Assembly (NCBI GenBank): GCA_030526995.1 | Contig: JAUNBP010000006.1 | Span: forward strand, 1-62,537 | Reading direction: 5' to 3' | Origin: Clostridia bacterium | GTDB taxonomy: Bacteria > Bacillota > Clostridia > Christensenellales > CAG-138 | Length of the DNA stretch: 62,537 nucleotides | Part shown: one piece after another, positions 1 through 7,914 of the stretch | Layout: the number at the start of each line of letters is the position of its first letter | Position numbering within the stretch: position 1 is the stretch's first letter | Notes under the pieces: generated by a model | Database searches by the model: none | The model's input: only the letters and a program-made list of their open reading frames with translations | Told to the model about the DNA's origin: nothing | Position numbers and translations under genes: made by a program

Positions 1-53
1 CGTGGACCTCTGCGATGTGAACACAGCGCTCTAACCTGCTGAGCTACATCCCC
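1..53 (-). tRNA. tRNA-Val (anticodon CAC), 3' part outside the window
   Basis: Reading the minus strand from 53 gives a normal tRNA 5' half: a seven-base acceptor strand GGGGATG, TA at positions 8-9, a D stem GCTC/GAGC, and a five-pair anticodon stem CTGTG/CGCAG closing the loop TTCACAT. The anticodon CAC lies at 17-19 and reads the valine codon GTG. The variable loop and the start of the T arm are visible before the window ends, so about 20 bases and the acceptor 3' strand are missing. The identity rests on loop counting; the T arm could not be checked. Confidence 0.85.
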
Positions 54-97
54 GCAGAGGGTATTGTAAACCATTTTCGCCCGCTTTGCAAGATTTT

Positions 98-120
98 TTT
101 TGAAAAATACTTTTTCAAAA
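98..120. other. AT-rich perfect hairpin after the small secreted-locus gene
   Basis: TTTTGAAAAA and its exact reverse complement TTTTTCAAAA flank the three bases TAC. It lies just past the stop of the 57-residue gene and before the tRNA. It may end transcription of the fibro-slime operon, but the clear T tract follows it on the plus strand rather than the minus strand, so the terminator reading is weak. Confidence 0.4.
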
Positions 121-125
121 TTTTA

Positions 126-299
126 TCAGGGCATATCCCACCAGTTTCCGCCGATTTGATCGTCGCCGTTCGTTCCGCCCCATTCGGGGTTGCCTCCGCC
201 GTAATCTGCGCCGTTCCATGTGTTCGAGGACGTGATGATGTCGCTCGGGTCAAAACGGGTGCAGTCGCAAAGCGGCTTGGAATATTCCTGTTTTTTCAT
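126..299 (-). CDS. small 57-residue protein paired with a large secreted protein (copy A)
   Basis: An open frame of 57 codons starts ATG at 299. That A is also the last base of the upstream gene's TAA stop (a TAATG overlap), so the two genes are probably translationally coupled. The protein has no signal peptide or membrane segment. Its first 28 residues align with those of the 56-residue protein at 41946-42116: Tyr6, Thr14, Phe16, Pro18, Asp20, Ile22, Ser25 and Trp28 are shared in register after a two-residue gap. The tail is rich in Gly, Asn, Asp and Trp and ends WWDMP. Two cysteines (11 and 13) are found only in this copy. I do not recognise a named family. The repeat of the arrangement, the overlap and the shared N-terminus argue that it is a real gene; its function is unknown. 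Confidence 0.75.
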   Translation of the reverse strand: MKKQEYSKPLCDCTRFDPSDIITSSNTWNGADYGGGNPEWGGTNGDDQIGGNWWDMP

Positions 300-2398
300 T
301 ACTCGTACACCTCCCAGATAAGTTGTGGTTGCAGTTCCTTTACCGGCGCATACTTTGAATAGCCGTTCAACGCCGTCTGTTCCGTTACGCCCTCATTCAA
401 AACGCCGAAATTTTCATAGTTGTAATGATTGAATATCCGTGTTGCGCTGTTCGCCTTTTGGTGGGTGAGGCATCCCGAGTAGCCCTCCGTCTCGCTGTAT
501 CTCACAAAAAAGCCTCGAAACGCTATCTCCCTGTCCGCCTGCGCCTGCCGTGCCTCGTCCGTTAGCGTTCCGTTATCGGTGAAGGTTAGATATATCGCAT
601 AGCGTATTGCCGTGTCCGTCTCGTCTGCGCTGAACACCGTCATGCCGCCCTCGCGAAGCAGCGGAATAAGCTCGCCTGCGCTTGCGGCCTGCTCCATCTG
701 TTCCGTCCACATCACCATCGTATCCCTTGTCATGCTCTTTACTGCCGCAACCCCCTCCATAACCGTGACGGGTGCCGCATTTGCCGAGCCGTAACTTCCG
801 TTTTGAGCATTCAAAAGCAGGCTCATAAGCTCAACGTCGAAGGCGTCGTCGGAGTTGGCGTTGAGCTTATTGAGCGGCATTAAAAGCGCACCGCAGGCGA
901 AGTAGTCCCCTACCTCCATAACCTGTTTCAGTTTCTCAACGTCCAAATCCATCTTGAAGCGGATTCCGTTTGTGTACTTGCCCACACCGCTTTCATCCTC
1001 AAACTCGATATGCGCCTGCGCTCCGCTCTCGCCCGTGAATACATTGGGCTCGGGCTCTTTTAGCTCCATGTTGGTTTCGATACGAAGGTTGGAGCCGTAG
1101 CCGTGGCGTTCCATGTAGTAGAAGTCCAGCCTTGCCTCCTCGCCGTCTATGAGGTTGCAAGCCTCCTTTATATCGTTGAGCCGCACCTCGCCCGATACTA
1201 TGCTGTGCGCCCCGCCGAGGTCTAAGGCAAGCACGCCGTTTATGAACAGGTAGACATCATCGTCGCCCGTGAACCGAAAGTACAGATCGTCCGCCTCGTT
1301 GTAAACGAAGGTTGAATTGCTCCTGAGCGTAAAGTTGTAATCCCTCGAATCGTAGGTATCGATGACCGCACCCGAGGAATCGTAGTGCTGCCCGTTGCTA
1401 AAGTCCGTTACGCCCACATCGAACACATAGGGGGAAAGGGTTTCCCCACAATAATAGTCGTAGACCTGCGGGGTTATCGGCAAAAAATAGTGGGCGGGGA
1501 TATAGGTGCTGCCCCATGCCCTGAACCGCTCGGATACAGCCTGCACCGCATCGATGAAGATTTTGCCGCCGTCGCTGTCATAACTTACGCCGTCATAGGA
1601 GGAGTCGAACACATAAAAGCGGTTGCCTGCCTCATCCGTCTGGCGTGAGAGTGTCAGGGTGTTGTAGCAGCTCACCTCCCTTGAATATGTGTCGGTAAAC
1701 AGATTGTTCAAGAGGAACCATGCCGCATCGGTGCAGGTTTTGACATCGGAAAGGGTCGTTGGCGGGCTGCTCAGCGTTTGCTCGTAGCTGCCTATTTCCA
1801 AGTTATCTCCTATGTGTTGTCTGAATGCCGCAGCCAAGTCCCGTGCGCTTCCGTCGGCATTCGTTCCGAACAGCTCCGCATCGGCGCTGCCTTGGACGTA
1901 ATTGTAGTTATAGTTGCCTGCGGCGTCACGCTCCTCTATCGCCAGCGTTGCCCGCAACAGCGCAGCGAGGTATTCAACGCTGCTTTGGACATAGACGGGG
2001 GCGCCGCCCTCGCCTAAGGTAGGCTCGACAAGCCCGCTCGTGATAATCCCCTGCGTGGTAATGCCACCCTCGCCGTCCCATTGGTCTATCGAGGGCAGGT
2101 CGTAGCAGTTCGGGTTTTGGAGGTTGAACATCGAGGCTCCGATGAGCCCGAACGCATAGTTGTTGCCGAGGTTGTAAATCTTGCCCCCGTACTCCTTCGT
2201 CTGGCTCCAGACGCTCTCGTATGAGGCGAACTCGAACAGCATTCCATCGTTGTGGAAGTCATAAATCGTTATCGGAAGCTCTATCACATCCTCCGAATCG
2301 AGGGAGCCGTGCTCCTCCCTTTCGACCTCCGCACTTGATACGCCTGCAAACAGCAGCAGTACAATCAAAATAAGGCTCAGTGTTTTTGTAGTTTTCAT
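299..2398 (-). CDS. secreted fibro-slime domain protein
   Basis: The 699-residue protein starts with a signal peptide (Lys4, hydrophobic 7-20, likely cleavage after SSA at 21-23) and has a good AAGGAG ribosome site. Residues 41-60 carry LPITIYDFHNDGMLFEF, and residues 378-398 hold the GDDDVYLFING...DLGGAH core of fibro-slime domains, followed by FYYMERHGYGSNLRI. These features mark a PA14-like beta-sandwich expected to act outside the cell, perhaps in adhesion or glycan binding. Residues about 456-656 form a separate C-terminal domain (GIRF at 478, an Ala/Gly/Leu-rich strand near 498, WTEQMEQAA near 564) that resembles the end of the secreted protein at 42134-45271. There is no LPXTG signal, dockerin or SLH repeat, so the mode of surface retention is unknown. 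It is translationally coupled to the 57-residue gene. I found no convincing promoter hexamers upstream. Confidence 0.85.
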   Translation of the reverse strand: MKTTKTLSLILIVLLLFAGVSSAEVEREEHGSLDSEDVIELPITIYDFHNDGMLFEFASYESVWSQTKEYGGKIYNLGNNYAFGLIGASMFNLQNPNCYDLPSIDQWDGEGGITTQGIITSGLVEPTLGEGGAPVYVQSSVEYLAALLRATLAIEERDAAGNYNYNYVQGSADAELFGTNADGSARDLAAAFRQHIGDNLEIGSYEQTLSSPPTTLSDVKTCTDAAWFLLNNLFTDTYSREVSCYNTLTLSRQTDEAGNRFYVFDSSYDGVSYDSDGGKIFIDAVQAVSERFRAWGSTYIPAHYFLPITPQVYDYYCGETLSPYVFDVGVTDFSNGQHYDSSGAVIDTYDSRDYNFTLRSNSTFVYNEADDLYFRFTGDDDVYLFINGVLALDLGGAHSIVSGEVRLNDIKEACNLIDGEEARLDFYYMERHGYGSNLRIETNMELKEPEPNVFTGESGAQAHIEFEDESGVGKYTNGIRFKMDLDVEKLKQVMEVGDYFACGALLMPLNKLNANSDDAFDVELMSLLLNAQNGSYGSANAAPVTVMEGVAAVKSMTRDTMVMWTEQMEQAASAGELIPLLREGGMTVFSADETDTAIRYAIYLTFTDNGTLTDEARQAQADREIAFRGFFVRYSETEGYSGCLTHQKANSATRIFNHYNYENFGVLNEGVTEQTALNGYSKYAPVKELQPQLIWEVYE

Positions 2399-2417
2399 CT
2401 TTCGCTCCTTTTTATAG

Positions 2418-2449
2418 TTGTCCCCTATCCCTTTGAGGATATGTCACAA
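2418..2449. promoter_or_regulatory. interrupted dyad upstream of the fibro-slime gene
   Basis: Two nested inverted repeats share one centre at 2433/2434: TATCC (2426-2430) with GGATA (2437-2441), and TTGT (2418-2421) with ACAA (2446-2449). It lies 20-50 bases before the start codon of the secreted protein, so it may be an operator or a leader hairpin. No known regulator can be assigned. Confidence 0.35.
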
Positions 2450-2475
2450 GCGGAAAACGTATTCGCAAGGAGCGC

Positions 2476-2502
2476 AAAAACGCAGCAATTCGCTGCGTTT
2501 TT
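2476..2502 (-). terminator. terminator of the rubrerythrin gene
   Basis: CGCAGC and GCTGCG form a six-pair stem around AATTC, with A5 on one side and T5 on the other. It can act in both directions; the nearest upstream gene is rubrerythrin, which ends at 2527 on the minus strand. Confidence 0.8.
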
Positions 2503-2526
2503 ACAGATTATTCAGTTGATGAAAAC

Positions 2527-3069
2527 TTAGCCGAAATATCTCTTTAAGAGGCCTTCAAACGCTCTGCCGTGCCTTGCTTCGTCTCTTGCCATCTCGTGGA
2601 CGGTGTCGTGGATGGCGTCGAGATTCTGCTGCTTTGCCATCTTTGCAAGCTCAAACTTGCCCATGGTTGCGCCGTTCTCGGCTTCAATGCGCATTTCAAG
2701 GTTCTTCTTGGTGCTGTCGGTGACGACCTCACCCAAAAGCTCTGCAAACTTTGCCGCATGTTCGGCTTCCTCGTATGCTGCCTTCTCCCAGTACAGGCCT
2801 ATCTCAGGATAGCCCTCCCTGTGCGCAACCCTTGCCATTGCAAGGTACATTCCAACCTCGGTGCACTCGCCCATGAAGTTGGCTCTGAGGCCCTCCAAAA
2901 TCTCCTCGGATACGCCCTTGGCTACGCCTAACACGTGCTCGGCTGCCCAAACACGCTCCTCGGTCTGCAACACAAACTTGTCCGCCGGTACCTTGCAAAC
3001 AGGGCACCTTTCAGGCGCCTCATCGCCCTCATGAACGTAACCGCAAACTGAACAAACCCACTTTTTCAT
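2527..3069 (-). CDS. rubrerythrin with N-terminal rubredoxin domain (reverse rubrerythrin)
   Basis: A non-haem di-iron protein, expected to reduce hydrogen peroxide or oxygen in the cytoplasm of anaerobes. A rubredoxin-like iron site comes first (CSVCG and CPVC, residues 6-25), followed by a ferritin-like four-helix domain with the metal-ligand motifs GECTE, EEAEH and DEARH. This order is the reverse of classical rubrerythrin and is typical of the revRbr group of Clostridia. I chose the ATG at 3069 (MKKWVC) because it sits ten bases from AGGAG; an in-frame ATG at 3075 has only four bases of spacing. The gene has its own strong promoter with a perfect palindrome downstream of the -10, and its own terminator, so it is monocistronic and probably redox controlled. 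It is divergent from pheST. Confidence 0.92.
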   Translation of the reverse strand: MKKWVCSVCGYVHEGDEAPERCPVCKVPADKFVLQTEERVWAAEHVLGVAKGVSEEILEGLRANFMGECTEVGMYLAMARVAHREGYPEIGLYWEKAAYEEAEHAAKFAELLGEVVTDSTKKNLEMRIEAENGATMGKFELAKMAKQQNLDAIHDTVHEMARDEARHGRAFEGLLKRYFG

Positions 3070-3089
3070 AATCATTTTTCTCCTTTCAT

Positions 3090-3106
3090 TTAAGAATAGT
3101 TCTTAA
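3090..3106. promoter_or_regulatory. 17-bp palindromic operator before rubrerythrin
   Basis: TTAAGAA and TTCTTAA flank TAG (perfect 7-3-7). It begins about nine bases after the -10 box of the rubrerythrin promoter, so it covers the transcription start, where a repressor would block initiation. The spacing differs from the usual 7-1-7 PerR box, so the regulator is not identified. Confidence 0.6.
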
Positions 3107-3115
3107 TCTGAAAGT

Positions 3116-3144
3116 ATAATAACAGATTCTTTTCTGCTTGTCAA
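3116..3144 (-). promoter_or_regulatory. rubrerythrin promoter
   Basis: On the minus strand TTGACA (3144-3139) and TATTAT (3121-3116) are separated by 17 bases. This is a near-consensus housekeeping promoter. Confidence 0.85.
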
Positions 3145-3174
3145 CACCTTTTTTGAAAAAATTTTAGTTTTTTC

Positions 3175-3203
3175 TTGACGGGAGTTTGGATGCATGGTAA
3201 AAT
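3175..3203 (+). promoter_or_regulatory. pheST promoter
   Basis: TTGACG (3175-3180) and TAAAAT (3198-3203) are 17 bases apart. Transcription should start near 3210, at the beginning of the T-box leader. Confidence 0.8.
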
Positions 3204-3209
3204 CCGACC

Positions 3210-3436
3210 AACGCAAGGAACGGGAGAAGCGGTTTATTCTTTTTTCAGCGAGTTTCGGACGGTGGAAGCGAGGCAAGGGGTTTTCCGCACAAGTTCGCCC
3301 GGGAGCGGCGGGGGTGAAAAATGCAGTAGCCTTCGACGGGTTTGCCCGATACAGCAAAATGAGATCGCTTTTGCGATGAACATGGGTGGTACCACGGCTC
3401 GCTCGTCCCTGATTTTGGGATGGGCGGTATTTTTTT
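3210..3436 (+). promoter_or_regulatory. phenylalanine T-box leader of pheST
   Basis: The leader has the stem I hallmarks (AGCGAG near 3247, GGTGGAAGCG near 3260), the likely specifier codon TTC (Phe) at 3294-3296 in the context AAG-TTC-GCCC, and the conserved T-box AACATGGGTGGTACCACGG at 3379-3397. The T-box can pair in an antiterminator or give way to the terminator at 3401-3436. Uncharged tRNA-Phe should bind and allow read-through into pheS, matching synthetase supply to phenylalanine charging. The specifier position is inferred from its place at the 3' side of stem I. Confidence 0.93.
3401..3436 (+). terminator. T-box regulated terminator
   Basis: GCTCGTCCC (3401-3409) pairs with GGGATGGGC (3417-3425), including two G-T wobbles, followed after a few bases by a run of seven T. 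It is the off state of the pheST T-box. Confidence 0.88.
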
Positions 3437-3449
3437 AGGAGGAAGAATC

Positions 3450-4469
3450 ATGGAGTCTTTGGAAGAAATCAGACGGGAATTTTTGGCTCGTCTCGATCAA
3501 ATCAGGTCGGAATCGGACTTGAACGAACTTAATCAGGAGGTCTTTGGAAAGAGCGGCAGGCTCACTGCCATCCTTCGCACGATGGGACAGCTTTCCAAGG
3601 AACACCGTGCCGCCATGGGCGCTGCGGTGAACGAGGTCAAGCGTGAGCTTGAACAGCGGGTTTTGGAGCGCCGTGCCGAGCTTAAAAAGCGGGCGCAGGA
3701 GCTGCGATTTTTGCGTGATGCGCTCGACGTCACCGAACCTGCGGATTTTTCGCTGCCGAGGGGCAGCCTGCACCCGATGACGCAGACCTACCGAGAGATT
3801 CGCAATGCGCTCGTGGGCATGGGCTTTTCCATGTTTGACGGCCCCGAAATCGAGCTTGATGACAACAACTTTACGCTGCTGAATCTCCCGCTCGATCATC
3901 CTGCCCGAGATATGCAGGATACCTTCTATATTAATAACAAGGTTTTGCTGCGCACCCATACCTCGCCCTGCGAGATTCGTGCCTTGCAGACCGTCAAGCC
4001 TCCGTTTAGGCTGATAATGCCCGGCAGGGTCTTTCGTGTCGATGAGGTGGATGCAACGCATCATCCGGTCTTTATGCAGATAGAGGGCTTTGTCGTCGAT
4101 AAAAACCTCAACATAGCAAACCTCAAGGGGACGCTCGATTCCTTTGTTCATGCGGTCTTTGGGGACAACGTGAAAACGAGGCTCCGTCCCTCCTACTTCC
4201 CGTTCACCGAGCCCTCCGCCGAGCTGGACATAAGCTGCACCATCTGCGGCGGGTCGGGCTGCAGGGTGTGCAAGGGCACGGGCTGGATTGAGATACTCGG
4301 CTGCGGCGTTACCAACCCGCACGAGATAATGAACTGCGGCTACGACCCGATGGAATGGCGGGGCATCGCCTTCGGCGTTGGGGTTGACCGCATGGCAAGC
4401 CTTAAGTACGGCATCTCGGATGTGCGTTTGGAATATGAGAACGACGCCCGTTTCCTTAGACAATTTTAG
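3450..4469 (+). CDS. pheS: phenylalanine--tRNA ligase alpha subunit
   Basis: The catalytic subunit of the alpha2-beta2 enzyme that charges tRNA-Phe. The 339-residue protein has an N-terminal helical coiled-coil region (about 1-90), then the class II synthetase core with motif 2 around GRVFRVDEVDATHHPVF and motif 3 GIAFGVGVDRM near the end. A CxxC...CxxC cluster (CTICGGSGCRVCKGTGW) precedes motif 3. The ATG at 3450 is chosen because AGGAGGAAGAATC sits right before it; a longer frame from 3420 would start inside the T-box terminator. pheT follows after 12 bases and both are controlled by the phenylalanine T-box. Confidence 0.97.
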   Translation: MESLEEIRREFLARLDQIRSESDLNELNQEVFGKSGRLTAILRTMGQLSKEHRAAMGAAVNEVKRELEQRVLERRAELKKRAQELRFLRDALDVTEPADFSLPRGSLHPMTQTYREIRNALVGMGFSMFDGPEIELDDNNFTLLNLPLDHPARDMQDTFYINNKVLLRTHTSPCEIRALQTVKPPFRLIMPGRVFRVDEVDATHHPVFMQIEGFVVDKNLNIANLKGTLDSFVHAVFGDNVKTRLRPSYFPFTEPSAELDISCTICGGSGCRVCKGTGWIEILGCGVTNPHEIMNCGYDPMEWRGIAFGVGVDRMASLKYGISDVRLEYENDARFLRQF

Positions 4470-4481
4470 GAGGTAAAGAGT

Positions 4482-6869
4482 ATGAAACTACCGAAAAAAT
4501 GGTTGTGTGAATATGTTGATTTCAATGTGAGCGATGAGGAGTTCGTTGAGCGCATGATGTGGCGGGGCTTTGAGCTTGCCGCCATCGAAAAGGAGCTACC
4601 CGAGGTCTTTGGAGTCATCACGGGAAGGATATTAAAGCTCGAACAGCACCCGAACGCCGACCGACTCAAGGTGTGCCAAGTGGATTTGGGGGACAAGGTG
4701 ACGCAAATTCTTACAAACGCCACCAATGTGTTTGAGGGCGCCATCGTTCCCGTTGCCTACCTTGGTGCGAAAATCAAGGATATGACCTTCTCCGCCGCCA
4801 ACATTCGAGGGGTGGACAGCTACGGGATGTTCTGTTCGGGCAAGGAGTTCAACCTCACCAATGCCGAATATCCGAACGCCGAGGATGACGGTATCCTTAT
4901 CTTGCGGGACGACACGCCCTTGGGTGAGGATATTGCAAAGGTTTTGGAGAAGGACGATATCATATTTGACTTTGACCTGACCCCGAACCGCCCCGACTGC
5001 AACAGCATAATCGGTCTGTGCAGGGAGGCGGCTGCAGCCCTCGGTCAGACGATGCGAGAACCCGTAATAAAGCACTACGGTGGAAGCGGCACTGCTTTGG
5101 CAAGGGTTTCGGTTCAAAATCCCACCCTCTGCCCCCGCTACTGCGGCAGGGTTGTGACCAACATCAAAATAGAGCCCTCGCCCCTCTGGATGCAGCGCAG
5201 GCTACGAAGCGTTGGACTTCGCCCGATAAACAACATCGTGGATATAACCAACTACGTCCTTGTCGAATACGGGCATCCGATGCACGCCTTCGATTTGAGC
5301 TGCATTGCCGACTCGCACATCGTGGTTCGCAACGCCGAAAAGGACGAGCTTGTAACCACCCTCGATGAGAAGCAGCACCGCATGGATGAGGATATGCTGC
5401 TGATTGCCGACCCGCAAAAGGGCGTGGGCATAGCCGGCGTTATGGGCGGGCTGAACTCGGAGATTACCGAAAAAACCAAGGACGTGTTCTTTGAATCCGC
5501 CGTGTTCATAGGCAGCAACATCCGCCGCACCTCTCGCAAGCTGCATCAGAGTACCGACGCTGCGCTGCGCTTTATCAAGGGGGTTGAGCCCGTCAATGCC
5601 TTCCTTGCCCTCGAACGGGCGGTTGAGCTTGTGACCCTGTTAAACGCAGGAACCGTCGTGGGTGAGGTTATCGACGTGTGCAGCGCAAACACCTCGGAAC
5701 GCAGCGTTTTGGTGGACGTTGCCCACATAAACAGCCTTCTGAACTTGAACCTTTCGGGTGAGAGTATGCTTGGGCTTTTGAACACCATCCACATTCGGGG
5801 CAGCGTTGAGGGCGAAAAGCTGAGGCTGTCCATCCCGCACTACCGCACCGATATAGAGAGCGGCATAGAGGCGGATTGGGATATTGCCGAGGAGGTGGGC
5901 AGGTTGTACGGATATCAAAACATCCCTGCCGAGCTCATGACCGGCGCAACCTTCAGGGGCAGCATAGCCCCGCAGTTCCGTGACGAGGACTTAATCAAGG
6001 ATACGCTTGTGGGGCTGGGCTGTCTTGAGATGTACAACATTAACTTCACCTCACCCTCGGCATTGAATACGTTAAAATTTGACAAGGACGATGAGCGTAT
6101 GCTGGCGGTAAAGCTGCTAAACCCCTTTGGAGAGGAGCAGAGCCTGATGCGAACCAACCTGTACTCGGGTATGCTCGACACCTGCGTAAGAAACGTTAAC
6201 CACAAGACCGGACACGGCAGGTTTATGGAGGTGGGCAACGTTCACTTTGACAACAACCTGACACTGCCCGAGGAGAGGCGAATGATAGGGCTTATGTTCT
6301 TTAATGAGAACGAATCCTTCTTCACGCTCAAGGGTGCGATAATTCGGCTGTGCGAGGCCTTCCATATCCGCAACCTTCGTTTTGTCAAGGGCGGGGCGCC
6401 GCTGTTTCAGCCCGGTCGCAAGTCGCTCGTTTACTGCGGGGAAAGGCTCATAGGTGAGTTTGGACAGGTGCATCCCGATGTGCTTGATGCCTATGGATTG
6501 AACACCCCCGTGTATCTTGCGGAGCTTTCGTTTGAAGCGCTTACAGGCTGCAAGCCCGCTGCCCTTGCCTATGCGCCCATACCGAGATTCCCGCTCGTGT
6601 CGAGAGACCTTGCCGTGGTCGTAGATGAAGGCGTTGAGGCACAGTCGCTCGTCGATGTGATTGCAAACACCGAAACTGCCCTTTTGATTGAAAATGTGCG
6701 CTTGTTCGATGTGTATCGGGGTGCAGGGGTCAAGTCGGGCATGAAAAACCTTGCGTTCAGCTTTACGTTGAGGGCGGAGGATCACACGCTAACCGAGGAT
6801 GAAATCCGCACCGCCTTTGAAAGCATCATCGCTGAATTGGAGAAAAACGGCGCTCCGCTGCGGAAATAA
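4482..6869 (+). CDS. pheT: phenylalanine--tRNA ligase beta subunit
   Basis: The 795-residue beta subunit is full length for bacteria. It shows the N-terminal tRNA-binding EMAP-like domain (EQHPNADRLKVCQVDLG near residue 50), the B3/B4 editing region that removes mischarged tyrosine (GLRPINNIVDITNYVLVEYG near 245; HPMHAFD), the B5 domain, and a C-terminal anticodon-binding ferredoxin-like domain (FPLVSRDLAVVVDEGV near 705). The ribosome site is AGGAGGTAAAG. It is the second gene of the T-box operon. Confidence 0.97.
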   Translation: MKLPKKWLCEYVDFNVSDEEFVERMMWRGFELAAIEKELPEVFGVITGRILKLEQHPNADRLKVCQVDLGDKVTQILTNATNVFEGAIVPVAYLGAKIKDMTFSAANIRGVDSYGMFCSGKEFNLTNAEYPNAEDDGILILRDDTPLGEDIAKVLEKDDIIFDFDLTPNRPDCNSIIGLCREAAAALGQTMREPVIKHYGGSGTALARVSVQNPTLCPRYCGRVVTNIKIEPSPLWMQRRLRSVGLRPINNIVDITNYVLVEYGHPMHAFDLSCIADSHIVVRNAEKDELVTTLDEKQHRMDEDMLLIADPQKGVGIAGVMGGLNSEITEKTKDVFFESAVFIGSNIRRTSRKLHQSTDAALRFIKGVEPVNAFLALERAVELVTLLNAGTVVGEVIDVCSANTSERSVLVDVAHINSLLNLNLSGESMLGLLNTIHIRGSVEGEKLRLSIPHYRTDIESGIEADWDIAEEVGRLYGYQNIPAELMTGATFRGSIAPQFRDEDLIKDTLVGLGCLEMYNINFTSPSALNTLKFDKDDERMLAVKLLNPFGEEQSLMRTNLYSGMLDTCVRNVNHKTGHGRFMEVGNVHFDNNLTLPEERRMIGLMFFNENESFFTLKGAIIRLCEAFHIRNLRFVKGGAPLFQPGRKSLVYCGERLIGEFGQVHPDVLDAYGLNTPVYLAELSFEALTGCKPAALAYAPIPRFPLVSRDLAVVVDEGVEAQSLVDVIANTETALLIENVRLFDVYRGAGVKSGMKNLAFSFTLRAEDHTLTEDEIRTAFESIIAELEKNGAPLRK

Positions 6870-6938
6870 AAAATCTTGCTGTACATCGGGGCAAAAAGGT
6901 GTTATTATATACTCAGAAAATATTAGGAGGTTGTCACC

Positions 6939-7682
6939 ATGAGATATTGCAGAGAATGCGGTACCGCGCTTTCCGATGAGGCTACATTCTGCACGAACTG
7001 CGGCATAGAGCTTAGGCCCTTGAATCCGATTGTAGCTCCTGTGCAGGAGCCCGTAGCTTCGGAGCCCTTACCCGTTGAGGAGGATGCCACTTCGGTCTTT
7101 TCCGAACCCACGATGGATTCCGAGGTTGAAGCCTATACAAAGCCCCTCGAAGATGAGGTTCCCGAGGAGGTCTTTGATGAGCAGGGCTTTACTGCGCCCG
7201 TCATCGATGAGTACGAACAGCCCACGGTTGAACCCGTCTATGATCAGGCTGTGGTTGAACCCGTCTATAATCAGACTGCGGCCAATCAGGGCTATTCCCA
7301 ACAGGTAAACGAGGCGCCTGTAGCACCCGCCCAGCAGCCCGTAGTGCCCGTCATGAACGAGCAAACCAAGCCTGCCACCACCGTCGTCTATACCGAGGAC
7401 AAAAAGCAAACGCTGAGCACCGGCGCATACTTTGGCTTGATGATACTGTTTGCAATACCCGTCATCGGTCTGATATTCATGTTCATCTGGGCCTGCGGTC
7501 AGCCCAAGAACAAGAGCCTGAAGCGTTTTTCGGCGGCAGCCCTCATTCTCAGGCTAATCACTTTGATACTGTTCATGGCAGCCGTTATCGTGTTCCTGAT
7601 TCTGTTCCGTGATAAGTTTGACCCCATTTTCAGGGCGATATGCCAGATGATATCCGATGTTGCAGCCGCCTTTGGGTATTGA
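6939..7682 (+). CDS. zinc-ribbon membrane protein of unknown function
   Basis: The 247-residue protein begins with a zinc ribbon (CRECG at 4-8 and CTNCG near 21). It continues with about 110 residues of acidic, Pro/Val-rich low-complexity linker containing the near-repeat VEPVYDQ/VEPVYNQ, and ends with two hydrophobic segments (about 155-178 and 198-224). This layout is common for small membrane proteins of Clostridia with no known role. The ribosome site is AGGAGG. A possible -10 box TATTAT lies at about 6903, but no good -35 is present. A terminator follows at once, so the gene is probably transcribed alone. Confidence 0.8.
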   Translation: MRYCRECGTALSDEATFCTNCGIELRPLNPIVAPVQEPVASEPLPVEEDATSVFSEPTMDSEVEAYTKPLEDEVPEEVFDEQGFTAPVIDEYEQPTVEPVYDQAVVEPVYNQTAANQGYSQQVNEAPVAPAQQPVVPVMNEQTKPATTVVYTEDKKQTLSTGAYFGLMILFAIPVIGLIFMFIWACGQPKNKSLKRFSAAALILRLITLILFMAAVIVFLILFRDKFDPIFRAICQMISDVAAAFGY

Positions 7683-7700
7683 TTGAAAAGTAGAGTTAAT

Positions 7701-7731
7701 AAAAAGTCGCCTTTTTTGGGGGCGGCTTTTT
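7701..7731 (+). terminator. terminator after the zinc-ribbon gene
   Basis: AAAAAGTCGCC pairs with GGGCGGCTTTTT around a T/G loop, ending in T5. It lies 18 bases after the stop codon. Confidence 0.85.
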
Positions 7732-7766
7732 AGTTTGTCACAAAATGGAGTTTTTGTCGTGATTTA

Positions 7767-7884
7767 GGCGGGCGGATGATATCCGGCCCTACGGAGGGTG
7801 GGGGTAAGGTGTTTTGGTGTGGCTCGGCGGGCGGATGATATCCGGCCCTACGGAACGTTGGGGCAAGGTGTTTTGAGGGAGTGT
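7767..7884. repeat. tandem pair of a 59-bp intergenic repeat
   Basis: Two units, 7767-7825 and 7826-7884, each begin with the same 29 bases (GGCGGGCGGATGATATCCGG and then CCCTACGGA). Each also ends in a near-identical tail containing AAGGTGTTTTG. Inside each unit GGCGGAT and ATCCGGCC form a short imperfect hairpin. No open frame covers them. They fill the gap between the zinc-ribbon gene and the end of malQ and look like REP-type elements of Clostridia. No other copy was noticed in the window. Confidence 0.8.
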
Positions 7885-7914
7885 TGTTGAGTGCAGGAGC
7901 GGGGTTCGGCTTTG

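Noticed and set aside
3103..3438. short frames on both strands between rubrerythrin and pheS
   Set aside because: The region is fully explained by two promoters and the T-box leader; the frames lack ribosome sites.
3435..4463. 342-residue open frame antisense to pheS
   Set aside because: A codon-bias shadow of pheS with no start signals of its own.
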